Shown: positions 21,450-32,721 of the stretch, piece by piece
How positions within the stretch are numbered: position 1 is the stretch's first letter
How the letters are laid out: the number at the start of each line of letters is the position of its first letter
DNA from: Ananas comosus
Lineage: Eukaryota; Streptophyta; Magnoliopsida; Poales; Bromeliaceae
Reading direction: 5' to 3'
NCBI RefSeq assembly: GCF_001540865.1
Contig: NC_033638.1
Span: 3,566,720 to 3,630,719 of the forward strand
DNA: 64,000 bases
Notes under the pieces: generated by a model
What the model saw: the letters and a program-made list of their open reading frames with translations, nothing else
Database searches by the model: none
What the model was told of the DNA's origin: nothing
Translations under genes and position numbers: made by a program

Positions 21450-24400
21450 TTATATTTCACCAAGAGCTTTCTGTATGTCTTTCTGCAAAGATAAGTGAAA
21501 TAAGAACATAAACAAACATAAAAGTCCGAACAAAGCAGAATTTCCAAAAGGAGAGGAAAGAAAGGGTAAATTGAACCATTAGCTCCTGGACATTTACAAA
21601 AGTTTCACTTTGACCCATATTCTTTTAAATTGAATTTAGAGCCGCCCAAACTTCAATAAATGTACTAAGTTGGCGCAATCCATCTGACGTTGAGTTGACT
21701 GAAAGATGATATGATTAGAAACATCGGAAAAATTTGTGCCGAAAGGTTTAAAACTACAAAGGTTTTCTGCTCTTAACGGCAGCTAACAAAATGGCCCCAT
21801 CTTTTAAAACAATATGTGCTAATTTGCCTTTTGGTAGTGCATACTTTGGTTCAACAAAACATTTACCGTTAGACTGATAAATGGAAGATGAGGAATGGGC
21901 CAATTTGATAGCCATGAAAGTTCGGAGGCAATAAGTTTACTTCAAAACAGAAGGGGAGAAAGTGGAAACTTTCACAAAGTTTGTAGGCTAGCAGAGCAAT
22001 CTACCCAGAAGAAAAAAAGGTAGAGATATGAACCTCGATAGACAATGGGGGTGTTGATGTCCCGTATCTGGCGATAACTTTTCCGTCCTTATCAACAAGA
22101 AATTTAGTGAAGTTCCACTTAATCCTCGATCCAAAGAGACCAGATTTGCTTGCCTTCAAAAATTTATAAACAGGTACAGCATCCGGACCATTTACTCGAA
22201 CCTGCGCATGGTAAGGGATAAAATTTAACAGAACGTAAAGCTAGCATAGCTGAAATGAAAGAATTAACAGAGTGGAAACACTACGGAAGTTTATTGATGG
22301 CTCTGACATACAATTCCATGCACATTGCCTGTTTATTTACATGTAAATTAAAGTATTTCTAACCAAAAAAAAAAAAAAACCAATATAGCAGCATGAACAG
22401 CAGTCCTGCACCAAATGTCCCATATGTTTTGTCTACCGACCAAGTTTGGTGCATTAATAATACTACCAAACGGGATAACAGATGTGTAAGCATAGACGTA
22501 CCGGTAAACATGCTATTTGCAAGTTAATGCACATAAAAAAAATACCATGCAGTGGAACCTAAACTTAAGATTTGTATCACATGACCACAAGGTTCATATC
22601 TCCCTACCAAAATTTGTAAGTTTGTGGAGAGCCATTACGCCTAAAGGGTAAAACAATTCTCCAAAATTCATTTTGCACAGTGATATTTCTCAGCTGCATT
22701 CTTGCGTATGAACTCATATTCTGGTTTCAAGTCTTGATGGGATACAACAAATCCGAGTAGTATGGAAGTCTTAGCTTCATCATTTTGTAAGGGCCAATCT
22801 ATGGTTACAACTAACGACCAGAACCTTCTTACATAGATCGCTACCATGCAACCAGGTGTTACAAGTTTGACCCACAGAAGAAAAACAAGAAAAATGGAAA
22901 AAAATGAAACTTCCAATAATGAGCTAATGCTGTGTTATCTTGTCATCTATAAAGCTGACATGGCAGGAGCATGAAGAATAGAAACTCTTGCCAGTTAAGC
23001 AACCAAAAAAAACATAAGATAGAATGCCAATTTACATCACTAATTTCTGAACCAAATTGCGCAATAAAGTATGTTATGAATCTTATGATTTAAAGTGCCA
23101 GACCTACCCATTGAACATCACAATACCAAATCTAGGTTAGTTTATCCCCATCAGAGTTCTGCGTTACAACTATGAATATGAACAACACAAAATGATGCAG
23201 TATCGACTTCCACACTATGAAATTCCATTACAGGCTTCCGTACGAACCCCTTTACCATTGTATATTTTTCTTCTCATGCTCCAAATTTGGAACATGCATG
23301 TTCCTAGATGGCCCACTATACAAAGGAGATGTTCAAATTTTTCCGAACCTCAAGAACAACTCTTGAACATCCGGTATGCTTTTTCTTCCCTATTTGAGAA
23401 CCAAAGTTATCTTTCCGTTTTCTCTTTTTCAGTTTTCCTCTAAAGGGAAAAGACAAAAGCGACAATAGCTTTCCTTACAGCCATTCAAACAGGATTTTTC
23501 ATTGTTACCATTTCTAATCATATTTGATCACATTGAGAATCAAAGTTATTAACTTTTTGTACATTTATTTAGTTGCTCGGATCAACACCATGAGTTTGAT
23601 ACCGGCAATATTTTGACTGCGTGGGTGAAGAAAGAATGCATCAAATCAAATATACGTCAACAGGAAGTGAGCAAATTTTATTGTCTTACATGTAAAGAAT
23701 ATAATTAATACATGTTTGCATTAGTTTTATGACTTAAATCAGGAGATTTGTATAGGATTTAACTCCGCCACTCTATGACAAATCATGAGTCTAAATCTCA
23801 AGGTTGTCCAAATCCCTAACAAAAACTGAAAGTTCTCAATGAGATATCAAATCACCACCCTGATACAACCAAGGTTTTAAGTGCCCGTCGGCACGGGCCG
23901 TATCCACCGTGCCGTACCGTGCCAACAAGATACCGGCACGATACAGACCCCGTGCCGATGGCACCGCTCAAAACCCTCTATTTTTTAAATTAGTAAGTGA
24001 TTTTCTCAATAAAGTTCAAAAGATGTGATAAAAAGACATAATAAATAGTTAGAATATTTGTTGCTAAAGAAAATAAATATTTCATGCTATTATGTGTCGG
24101 CACACAAAAAATTTTTTGACCAGCACGCATCGACACGGCTCGGCACCGTGCCATACCGTGCCGGCAAGTTTCCGGCACGACCCCGTGCCACGGCACTTAA
24201 ATCCTTGGTTCATACAACACCTTCTCTTTGTATCAAAAATTTTAGGATAGCTGATTTGCATTAAAAATCACAAGAATCTCACAGAATACTGAATACTTTC
24301 TCATGATCTTCTCAATAACAAACATTAAACGAGTTTATAAAGCGAAAAACAGTTGGCGTCCTCCATTAAGAGAAATAAAATTAAGTCCACTATGTTAGAC

Positions 24401-27220
24401 TGATAGGAGCGAACTAATGAAAATTCTGACAAAACAAGTTGGTATTGTTTAAACATTTCAAAACTCTAAAAAGAAAGAAAACGATATAGTCAAAAAGGAC
24501 TAACGGAAGAGCCAAATGTATTTTCCTTTCTAAGAATGCATCAACTACTGTTTTGGAGGACAAAAACATCAGATGTTGGATTTCAAATTTCATCTAAAAA
24601 CAGCTATTCAGGAAAATAAACTACAGAGCTGTTGCCTTACACTTCTTTCTTCATTTCAGAATTTCTTATTTGGTGTTACACAGACAAAGATAAACAAAGA
24701 CAAATTTCATACCTTCTGGAAAATCGGATACTCAGCCTTAAATCTTGTGCAAGCGAACTCTTTGATCTCCTGGCTCGTACCAGGCTCCTGATGCAGGAAC
24801 TGATTGCATGGAAATGCCAAAATCTCAAAATCTGATTATTTAGAAACAAAATTAATTAGCTTCCATCAAGTTGTTAGAGTGAGACAATAAATGAAGCAGC
24901 ATAAAATATGACTCAGCAGAGCAGGAAAAAGAAGAATCTAATATTCAAAATAAATAAATCCATGAACTTCTTTACAAAACAATAACCTCAATAGTAGCTG
25001 GGAAAAGAAACATATCAGCATGTTCTCATTTTAAAAACAGAGAGCATATTCAGGCTAGCATCTAGTCACGGAAAATACTCAAGGTGTAATTTCTCTTGCT
25101 CTCGGTGCAATTGTTAAGCCTCTTCGTCTCCTTGAAGAGGCGGCAAATGCATAGGGGCCATTGGACGAAGAGTAATGAGTCTGAATTGTCTTGCCCCATA
25201 GGAGGGAGAATAATGGGGCAGAATTGTAGCCATACTTTAGCAATAGTCCACATGAGTTGATCCCAAGGTATGATAATCACAGGACTTACTTTCAAGAAAC
25301 AAATATTACCAAAGAAGTTATCATTCGGAACAGTATTTTTTGATAAATAAGAACAACCCACCCCCCACCCCCAGGCGACAGAAAGAAAAAAGAAAAAAAA
25401 AAAAGAAGAGCATTTACTGACTTGAGAGACAAAATATTGCACTCGGGAGATCCGTGCTGAGAGAAGTAGTTAGCATCAACCCCACTAGCTGCAATTATTG
25501 TATCACAGAGGAAGGTAAAATGCATATTTTTTAAAAAATTTTCGGAGTTTTGTGCGCAACGTGATATGTCCAATGGGGCAAATGCAAGAAGCGATAAATC
25601 AATTTGAATAAAAAAGGCAGAATCCTGATAACTATTTCTCAAATAGAAGATAGATTACCAACTAAATACCAAATTCTACATTATCTTGCAGTAGTAATTG
25701 GATTGGGAAAGCAATCCAAAGAATGGTCACTATATTTACAAGAAACCTTCAAACACAATCATAAAAGGAATTTGGAATCCTATAAATAGCAGAAAACAGA
25801 TACCAACCTTTGTTCTTGTACTTGCTGTAGAGTTCTGTCAACTGCGTGTAGTTGCTATCTGTGAAACCACTGTTACACAATTCATTTTAAGGAGAAGAAG
25901 CGAAAAAAATTAGGAGGTAAATAGGGAAAGATATGCTGGACTTTCTAATGTTTGGTCCTAGCCACCTAACTTTAAGAACTTACCCACCAAAAAAAAAAAA
26001 AGAACTTAAAATCTTTTCAATCAGCCACCTGATTCCAAATTTGATAAATTTCTCTTAATAATTATGAGTTACATACAAAGCAAATAACTCAAATACCTAG
26101 AGGTGAAAACGGTCGAATATGGTCGGATTTTTGACAAAACCATATCCGCATCCATATTTTCCAAATTCGATGCGGATATGTCGAACGCTAAATTTTCATT
26201 ACCATATCCGCTAAAAAAGGATTCGGATTCAGATGAGACTCGGATATATATTCGGATATTGTTAGGATAATAACATATACTGATATGAATATATAAATAT
26301 AAAGTAGAATTAGCGCGAATAAAACACATAATGCAATTAAAAGTTCACATTTGGTGTTCAAACTTCGTATACCTATATTTTATTCATTAAGATTTAATAT
26401 TTAACAAACATAAATACAACTTTAACCTAAAGCTCATAATAAAATAAACGAAGAACACAATAAAAAAATCACTTTATCCTCCTACAATATATATTAATTA
26501 ATATCCCTCTTATCTCCTACAGGTGAGAACGGTCGAATACGGTCGAATTTTTTATGAAACCATACTTTGCATCCATATCATTTTCTTCTTCTTTCTTTTT
26601 TTTGGATATGATCTGGGATATGAACAATTGAACATGTGTTGAATCCTAAAATATTTAGGTCCATATTCGCATCCTATCTACGGAGTTTATCCTAACCACC
26701 CTCACCCCTACAAATACCCCTACATTTATCTTGGTATTCAAAAATAATAAGAGTAAATATAAACTTTTCAAAGGTGAAATCACTTGTCACAAGTCATAAT
26801 TAATAACAGAAATTTTTAATTAAAAAAAAAGTTTACTTTTTAAACTAAAGAGTGATCAAGTGGTAACCGAACCAAATTCCCAAATTAAAGAGAAGAGAGT
26901 ATTACCATTTGGAAGCAACATTTACAACGAGAAGAACCTTCCCCTTGTAAACCCCCAAATCAACCTCCTTGCCGCTGCTATCCTGCAACAACAACAACAA
27001 AACAAAAAAAGCACACAATCCTTAATTATTATTATCATTATTATTATTATTATTATTCAAAATAACTTAACCTATTTAATCCAACAAAAAGAAACAAAAA
27101 TATATATATATATACAAAAAGAAAAAGGAAAAATAAGAAAGAAGGAAAGACGGGTGAAATTACTTTGACTGTGAATTGATGGATGGAAGTCTCCTTGGGC
27201 GACGACTGCGAGGCTCCCAT
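21450..27220 (-). CDS. GPX: Thiol glutathione peroxidase (GPX4/GPX5-like), six exons
   Basis: Reduces lipid and other hydroperoxides. Plant enzymes of this family carry Cys instead of selenocysteine and are mostly thioredoxin-dependent. Exons, coding order on the minus strand: 27220-27164, 26982-26906, 25869-25808, 24831-24713, 22201-22034, 21482-21450. They sum to 516 bp, 171 residues plus TAA, the usual family length. All five introns are GT-AG, phases 0, 2, 1, 0, 0. Landmarks: VNVASKCGFT with peroxidatic Cys45 (codon split between exons 2 and 3), FPCNQF with Cys74, catalytic Gln80 in HQEPG, resolving Cys93 in FACTRF, Trp134-Asn135 in WNFTKFL. The 29- and 48-residue Cys spacings match plant Trx-dependent GPX. 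There is no transit peptide. MGASQS fits an N-myristoylation site, as in Arabidopsis GPXL4/5, so a membrane-surface enzyme is inferred. Start: first ATG after the TATA box, giving the family N-terminus. The intact frame suggests an active gene. Confidence 0.97.
23869..24208. mobile_element. TIR element in GPX intron 4
   Basis: A 340-bp insertion whose ends are inverted copies: CCAAGGTTTTAAGTGCC on the left and, read inward from the right, CCAAGGATTTAAGTGCC. The subterminal parts are GC-rich with repeated 'gtgccg/cggcac' and 'ccgtgccgtaccgtgcc' motifs; the centre is AT-rich. The 9 bases outside each end match in 7 of 9 positions (ctgatacaa and ttcatacaa), a possible decayed Mutator-like or hAT-like target duplication. 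No coding sequence. Confidence 0.75.
26098..26710. mobile_element. hAT-type non-autonomous element in GPX intron 2
   Basis: 613 bp, flanked by a perfect 8-bp direct repeat CAAATACC (26090-26097 and 26711-26718). The ends are inverted: TAGAGGTGAAAACGG on the left and CACCCCTA at the right end. An 8-bp duplication with TAGGGGTG-like ends is typical of hAT elements. Repeated 'atatccg/cggatat' and 'ggtcgaat' motifs fill the ends. A second 'aggtgagaacggtcgaatacgg' start near 26521 suggests a nested or duplicated end. Confidence 0.85.
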
Positions 27221-27324
27221 CTCTCCACTTCCTCTGATTTTCTCCCTTGCTTACTTTCCCTCTCTCTCTCTCTTCCGATCGAGCTGTCGCTCGAAAGGGG
27301 CACGTTCTACTGCCCCGGTATATA
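27221..27324 (-). promoter_or_regulatory. GPX core promoter and 5' untranslated region
   Basis: On the minus strand a TATATA box (27324-27319) in a GC-rich setting lies about 99 bp before the ATG. This predicts a start of transcription near 27290 and a leader of about 70 bases. The leader is GA-rich (CT-rich on the plus strand, 27266-27277), common in plant leaders. No other element can be assigned with confidence. Confidence 0.6.
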
Positions 27325-27430
27325 CGGCCCAGGAGGGGCTGATGCGGTGTGATCCAGCGTATCATTGCGCGACAGTTTTAATATACATATACTATTCTAC
27401 GCAATCGGATCCAACGGATTCAAAGTGATT

Positions 27431-27435
<5 letters not shown>

Positions 27436-27461
<26 letters not shown>

Positions 27462-29400
27462 TCTCCGACCCTCCTCCATTATCTCCGCGACCTTTTTCGA
27501 CAGCAGCAAGGCGGCCCGCCTTCTCTTCCTCTGCTTTTTTTTTAATTTTTTTTTTCTCTCCAACTTCCCTCCATTGTCTTCGCAGTCTTCTGCGAAGGTA
27601 ACGACGACAGCGCCGCCTCCTCTTCTGATACCAGTGCCGGAGGAGAAGGATTCAAAGCGAGTATGGATAAGAGCGGAACGAACAGAGGCGATGAAGTCGT
27701 GGCCGGGACAGTGCTCGCTGTTGCTCGTGAGGGTGAGAATGAAAATGTGCCCACGCTTCTCTAAAAAGCGCTTCGAGCAAGGGCAGTGACTGCCATAGAG
27801 GGCGAGGGAGAGGTTGTGACAACAAAAAAAATTATAGAGAAGAGAAAAATCATAATAATTAAAGATAAAAATAAAAAAATATTTTATTTATAAGAAAAAC
27901 TAAAAATTATATAAGAAGGAAGAAAAAGATGAAATTACACTATTAAAATAAAGTTACATTATTTTAAAAAAATTTTGCACTGTTTTATATAAAAGTTGCA
28001 CTTTTTGAGACAAAAATTATATTCTTTGATATGAGAGTTACACTCTTTAGGCAAAAATTATACTCTTTTGATAAAATTTACATTAATTTTCTTTCTTTTC
28101 CTCTTCTTTCTCATCCTCCTTCCCATCTGCTTTCTTGTACTTTTTATATGCCAATCCTGGGTTGGTAACGTGCGCGGTGGAGGCGGAGAAGAGCACGATG
28201 ACACTAGAGAAGAGGTTGGCGGAGGCAGAGGTAGTGGCGGCGGCCCGCCTCGGCTCCATCCTGCAGGGGGTGTGCAGCTACGGGCGAGGACTCCCCTCCT
28301 CACTTCTGTCCCCATCAATGCCACCACCTCGCCTCCACACTCCACCGCTTCGCCACTACCTCGCCTTCACGAGTCAATAGGGGCGGAAGCGAAGCGGGAG
28401 GTGCGCGGGCGAGGGTAAGAAGTGCCGGCGGGACGTGTGCCGTGCTCTTTCCCGTGCACCCCTTGCAAGAGAGAGACAAGGCGGGGAGTCCTTGCCCATG
28501 TCTGCGCACCCACCGCCCGCGCACCTCTTACGGGGCGAAGGCATTGCAGGCCACCGCCACCTCTGTCTTCGCCGCTCTATTCTTTGACGTCACTGTGCTC
28601 TTCTCCGCCTTCACTGTGCACGTCGTCGGCCCAGAATGGACGTATAAAAAGTACGAGAAAGCGGAGGGGAAGGAAGAGAAGGAAGAAGAGGAAGAGAAAA
28701 AGAAATTGTGTAAATTTTACTCAAAGAGTGCAATTTTTGTCTAAAGAGTGTAACTCTTATCTCAAATAGTATTAATTTTGTCTCAAAGAGTACAACTATT
28801 ATATAAAACAGTGCAATTTTTTTTTAAAATAATGTAATTTTATTTTAACTGTGCAATTTCATCTTCTTCTTTCTTCTTCTATGATTTTTGGTCTTTCCAG
28901 TAGGAAAAAAAAAAAAAATTTATTTTTATCTTTTATCATTCTAATTTTTTTTTTCCCTCTACAACTATTTTTATTATCACAGCCTCTCCCTCGCCCTCTA
29001 TCGCAGCCACCGCCCTTGCTAGAAGCGCTCTTTGGAGAAACACGGACATGTTTTCATTCTTACCCTCACGAGCAATAGCGAGCACTATCTCGGCCACGTA
29101 CGGCTTCATCGCCTCCGTTCGTTCCGCTCTCGTCTGCACTCACTTTGAATTCTTCTCTTCCGGCACCGGCATCGAAGAGGAGGCGGCGCCGCCGTTGTTA
29201 CCATTGCAAAGACCGCAGAGGTGACGGAGTAGAGTCGGAGTGAAAAAAAGAACGTAAAAGAAAGAAGTGGAGGAAGAGAAGGCGAGCAGCCCTGTTGCCG
29301 TCGAGAAAGGTGGCGGAGGTGGTGGAGGAGGGTCGGAGAGAAAAGAAAAAAACGAAAAAAGAAGAGAGACAAAAGAGAATAAGGGTATTTTGGTTAGTGT
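27436..29400. mobile_element. Foldback element: about 2-kb near-complete inverted repeat
   Basis: The left part (from ctccgaccctcctccatt at about 27464) is the inverse of the right part (ending near 29340, ggaggagggtcggag). The match continues inward through 'ggcgccgcctcctctt'-like, 'gaacgaacagaggcgatgaag', 'cttctctaaaaagcgc' and the 'gagtgcaa/ttgcact' tracts. It reaches a GC-rich core near 28300-28470 ('cggagaagagcacgatgac' against 'gtcactgtgctcttctccg'). The arms are roughly 0.9 kb each and imperfect. Short frames such as RAERTEAMK recur in both arms and may be captured coding sequence. The type (long-TIR Mutator-like or other foldback) is not certain. Confidence 0.8.
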
Positions 29401-29445
29401 TCTGAAAATTCAGCCCGAATTTGCAAAATTGAAAAACATGGCCCN

Positions 29446-29729
29446 AAATTTTGATAGAAAATTCTTTATACCATATAAAACAAGATCAATAACTTTGATC
29501 TAAAATTTTAGTGTCATATCATCATATTTTGTAAGATTTTTATTTTCAGCCGTTGATTTTAAGCCACTTTGATCACTAGGCAAATGATATCAAAAATTGC
29601 AAAATTTATTTTCTAGATATTTCAAATACTCTAGATCAAGTATAACGGAGCCGATCGTCGATTCGAAAGTCCGAACATCGAAAACAAAGTGAAAGCACGG
29701 AGCCCGGGCTCCCATAAGCATCCTAATCG

Positions 29730-29773
<44 letters not shown>
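29446..29773. other. MITE-like end and (TA)n microsatellite
   Basis: 29460-29700 shares 'caaatgatatcaaaaattgcaaaattt...tctagata...gctctagat'-like sequence and 'gatcgtcgattcg' with the MITE at 19174-19702, so it is probably a relative or remnant. An uninterrupted TA run fills about 29733-29772. Confidence 0.55.
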
Positions 29774-29775
<2 letters not shown>

Positions 29776-29949
29776 CTATTAATAGTACCAATCACTTGCT
29801 ATTAGGTTTTCGGCCTTTGGATGAAGAGATGTGCGGCTAGAATGATAGTGATCCCCTAGGGTTGAGTGAGTGGTTTGTTAAATAATATAATCTAACGGCA
29901 CAAAATTCGATAACACCAAATATTTAGTATATCGAAAATATAGTAGCCG
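29774..29949. mobile_element. MITE copy 1 of a cluster
   Basis: Begins tactattaatagtacc and ends aaaatatagtagcc, with the shared interior 'gtgcggctagaatgatagtgatcccctagggttgagtg'-type sequence. It is flanked by TA and CT/TA microsatellites. A half copy follows at about 29981-30055. Confidence 0.65.
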
Positions 29950-30073
29950 GACTCTCTCTCTCTCTCTCTATATATATATAGTTCGGCTACCATACTATAC
30001 ATACTATCCATAGTACTAAGCGCTTTGTACTATTGAGTTTTCTGCCGTTAGATCTACCTATATATATAGAGTC

Positions 30074-30289
30074 CGGCTATTATACTATTGATAGTACCAA
30101 ACATTTAATGCTATCAAGTTTTCTACTGTTAGATCTATCCCTTTGGCCATTTTCATTCGTTAGATCATTCTATTCAACTAGTCACCCACTCAACCCTAGA
30201 GGGCTACCATCATCCTGACCGCACATCCCTTCATCCAAGGGCCAAAACCCTAATAACAAGCAGTTTGTACTATTAATAGTATAGTAACC
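30074..30289. mobile_element. MITE copy 2 of a cluster (216 bp, clear TIRs)
   Basis: The ends ggctattatactattgatagta and tactattaatagtatagtaacc are inverted repeats. The interior is in the opposite orientation to copies 1 and 3 (cactcaaccctagagggctaccatcatcctgaccgcac). Both flanks are TATATA runs. Confidence 0.75.
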
Positions 30290-30310
30290 CAATTCTATAT
30301 ATATAGGCTC

Positions 30311-30513
30311 GGCTACCATACTCTTATAAATATAGACTCTTTTGTACTTATAAATTTTCAGCCGTTGATGTGCGATTAGAATGATAGTGGTCCCCTAAGA
30401 TTGAGTGGGTGGTTCGTTGAATAGTAAGATTTAATAGATGGAAATGGAGAAAAGAATAGATCTAACTTATGAGTATAAAGAAGTTTATACTCATAAAAAT
30501 ATATATAGTAGCC
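30311..30513. mobile_element. MITE copy 3 of a cluster
   Basis: Begins ggctaccatactcttataaatataga and ends tatactcataaaaatatatatagtagcc; the interior is 'gtgcgattagaatgatagtggtcccctaagattgagtgg'. TA-rich flanks again. Confidence 0.72.
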
Positions 30514-30535
30514 AAACACTCTCTCTCTCTCTCCC

Positions 30536-30566
<31 letters not shown>

Positions 30567-30852
30567 TTTTAATTATATAAAATAATATATATTATATTTT
30601 AAAAATATATATATATATAATTTAGATTATTGCGCCCACAAAAACAAACCAGTAAAATTCTACTCTAATTGCTCTCTTTCTCTCTTTTTCACTTCCTCAC
30701 AGAGACGCTTTTTCTAATTTTTTTAGTATTATAATATCGTATTTCATGTCTTCATTTTGTATGTTAAACTATTAGATATTTTTTATATCAAATTTTAACT
30801 AATGTTTTATAAAAATTAAATTATAGATTGCACGATGTTAAGAATTTCAAAC

Positions 30853-31007
30853 AGCTCGTTTAGGGCTCGAGCTCGCTCGACTCGAAGTTAGGCTCGCTCA
30901 AGCTCGGCTCGAATTAATTTCAAACCAAGCTTGAGCCTAAATTTAAGCTCGAAATTAATTTCAAGCCAAGCTTGAGCTGAGGTAAGCTCGCTCGAGCTCG
31001 GCTCGTG
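30853..31007. repeat. Inverted repeat of gagctcg/ggctcg motifs
   Basis: Two arms rich in 'agctcggctcga' and 'gctcgctcgagctcg' face each other around 'aaatttaagctcgaaatt' (about 30950). This looks like a small TIR element. Exact ends were not determined. Confidence 0.6.
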
Positions 31008-31160
31008 TCCCCCCTAATAATAGATTGCATTACGGGTCGGATTGGTGGAACCAGTCGGTCTGATTCGATTTTTAAATTATTAATTTTATTTAATATTAGA
31101 ACGAAAAAAATAGAAAAAATTAATTCTTTATACCTTTAATGACTATTTTTAATTTTTAGT

Positions 31161-31513
31161 GGGAAAACTTCAAAAACCCCTCCTGTGGTTTCGCACTTTC
31201 TCACTTTAGTACCCTGTGGTTTAAAATGTATCAATTTGTCCCCCTGTGGTTTTGTTTTTATCTTTACTATAGCTTTTTTCTTAATATTTCGTTAAATTAT
31301 ATACAAAAAACTTCAGATACCCATCTAGATTTACCGAATATTTACTTTAATACCCTTTAATTTTAGTTTTGTCACTAATTTAAGAAAAAAAAATAAAATT
31401 GATAAAAAAAAGAGAAAAACAAAACCACAGGAGAGCAAATTGATACACTTTAAACCACATAGTACTAAAGTGAGAAAGTGCGAAACCACAGGGGGTTTTT
31501 TTTGAAGTTATTC
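31161..31513. mobile_element. MITE with about 85-bp inverted ends (cctgtggtttcgcacttt type)
   Basis: The left end contains aacttcaaaaaccc, cctgtggtttcgcactttc, then tcactttagtac and a further 'gtggttt' block. The right end is its complement (gagaaagtgcgaaaccacag, gggttttttttgaagtta). The interior is AT-rich and non-coding. Confidence 0.8.
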
Positions 31514-32721
31514 CTAAATTAAATGAACACTAATATTCACGTACTATTAGAAAGTTTTGTATTTGCTTTTTGTTTCGAATATATAAAAACACGTAAAACT
31601 GATCTCAATTATTGCCCATTTGAATTTAGCTATCTAAGTTCTAAAATTTTCGATTTTATCATCTGATTTTTTTTATTTATTTGATTTGAGCCAATTGGTG
31701 ACTCTTCAATTTTAAAATTTAAATACGGTCGTTTATCTCTACGGATTTAATTAGTATATTTTACATAATTAAAGTAACTGTAACTTATATAAAAGCAAGC
31801 ACATTAGTTTAAATTCTATATCCGGTGAGCCGTCAAATTAATTAAATTAAATAAATTAAAAGATTATGTATTAAAATCAAAATTTCGAAAAGTTGAGTAG
31901 CCGAATCAAAATGCTTAATAGTTTACCATTCGAATATATCCTTATGTTTTCAGCTAAGTTCATTTTCGTATGATTCATTTCTTAAAAACAGAAGCAAAAC
32001 AGCTAGCACACTACTTTTCTCTCAAAAATATTTCTTTCTAGTCCTTAGGTTAGTTCCAAACTTTGACAAACTTTCAGGCTAAAATAGTATGAATATGAGA
32101 CCAATTGACCAATGGGCAAATGATACTGCAAAATCATAAATTTCGATTTATATAAGATTCAAATAGTATTAATTATATTTTAGTGCCGATCGTTCAATTT
32201 CGGTGTGTTCTGCCTAAACTAATAGAGTAAGTAAACAATCTCATTTAATTCTAAAAGCATTTTAACTCGTATTTGAATCAGGCCAACTGGATCTTGCCGT
32301 ACAAAAAAAATGTAAGGGTGACATCGAAGACAGCATAACATGATTGAGAACATGACAAAAGGAAATATTATTTGCTTTACATGTGGCCTTTGTGTGTGAG
32401 TTGTGTGTGGGGGTGTTGCCACTTGCCAGTCAAATTGGATTTAGATTAGGTAAAGCACAACCCTAAACTGATCCTGTTTGGCAACCTAACTTTCCAATTA
32501 AGCGTGGTCAAAGGTAACCAATTTTATCCTTCTAGAATGTCCTGCTTAAGGCTTACATTTGTGGCTCCAAAAGATCTGAATATTACAAATTTAAATTTGG
32601 GCAAAAATATAGCCTTAATTACACTCTGCTATACTTGTGTTTTTCCCCCCCCTCAAAAACACCATTATATTATTACTACTATTATTATTATTATTATTAT
32701 TCAAATCCACTATTAATTGTA
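31514..32721. other. AT-rich DNA without a recognisable feature
   Basis: No gene or clear element. Several AT-rich stretches; an (ATT)n-like microsatellite lies at about 32670-32701, immediately before the Helitron end. Confidence 0.5.

Noticed and set aside
21573..21930. Possible MITE in GPX intron 5 (ccattagctcctggac... sequence)
   Set aside because: The ends show only weak inverted similarity and no target duplication could be identified.
25870..25872. Possible selenocysteine codon at the GPX active site
   Set aside because: The codon split across the exon 2/3 junction is TG|T (Cys), as in all plant GPX, not TGA.
28058..28769. Frames of 95-116 codons in the centre of the foldback element
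   Set aside because: They lie on both strands of an inverted repeat, are low-complexity, and contain no conserved motif; at most captured gene fragments.
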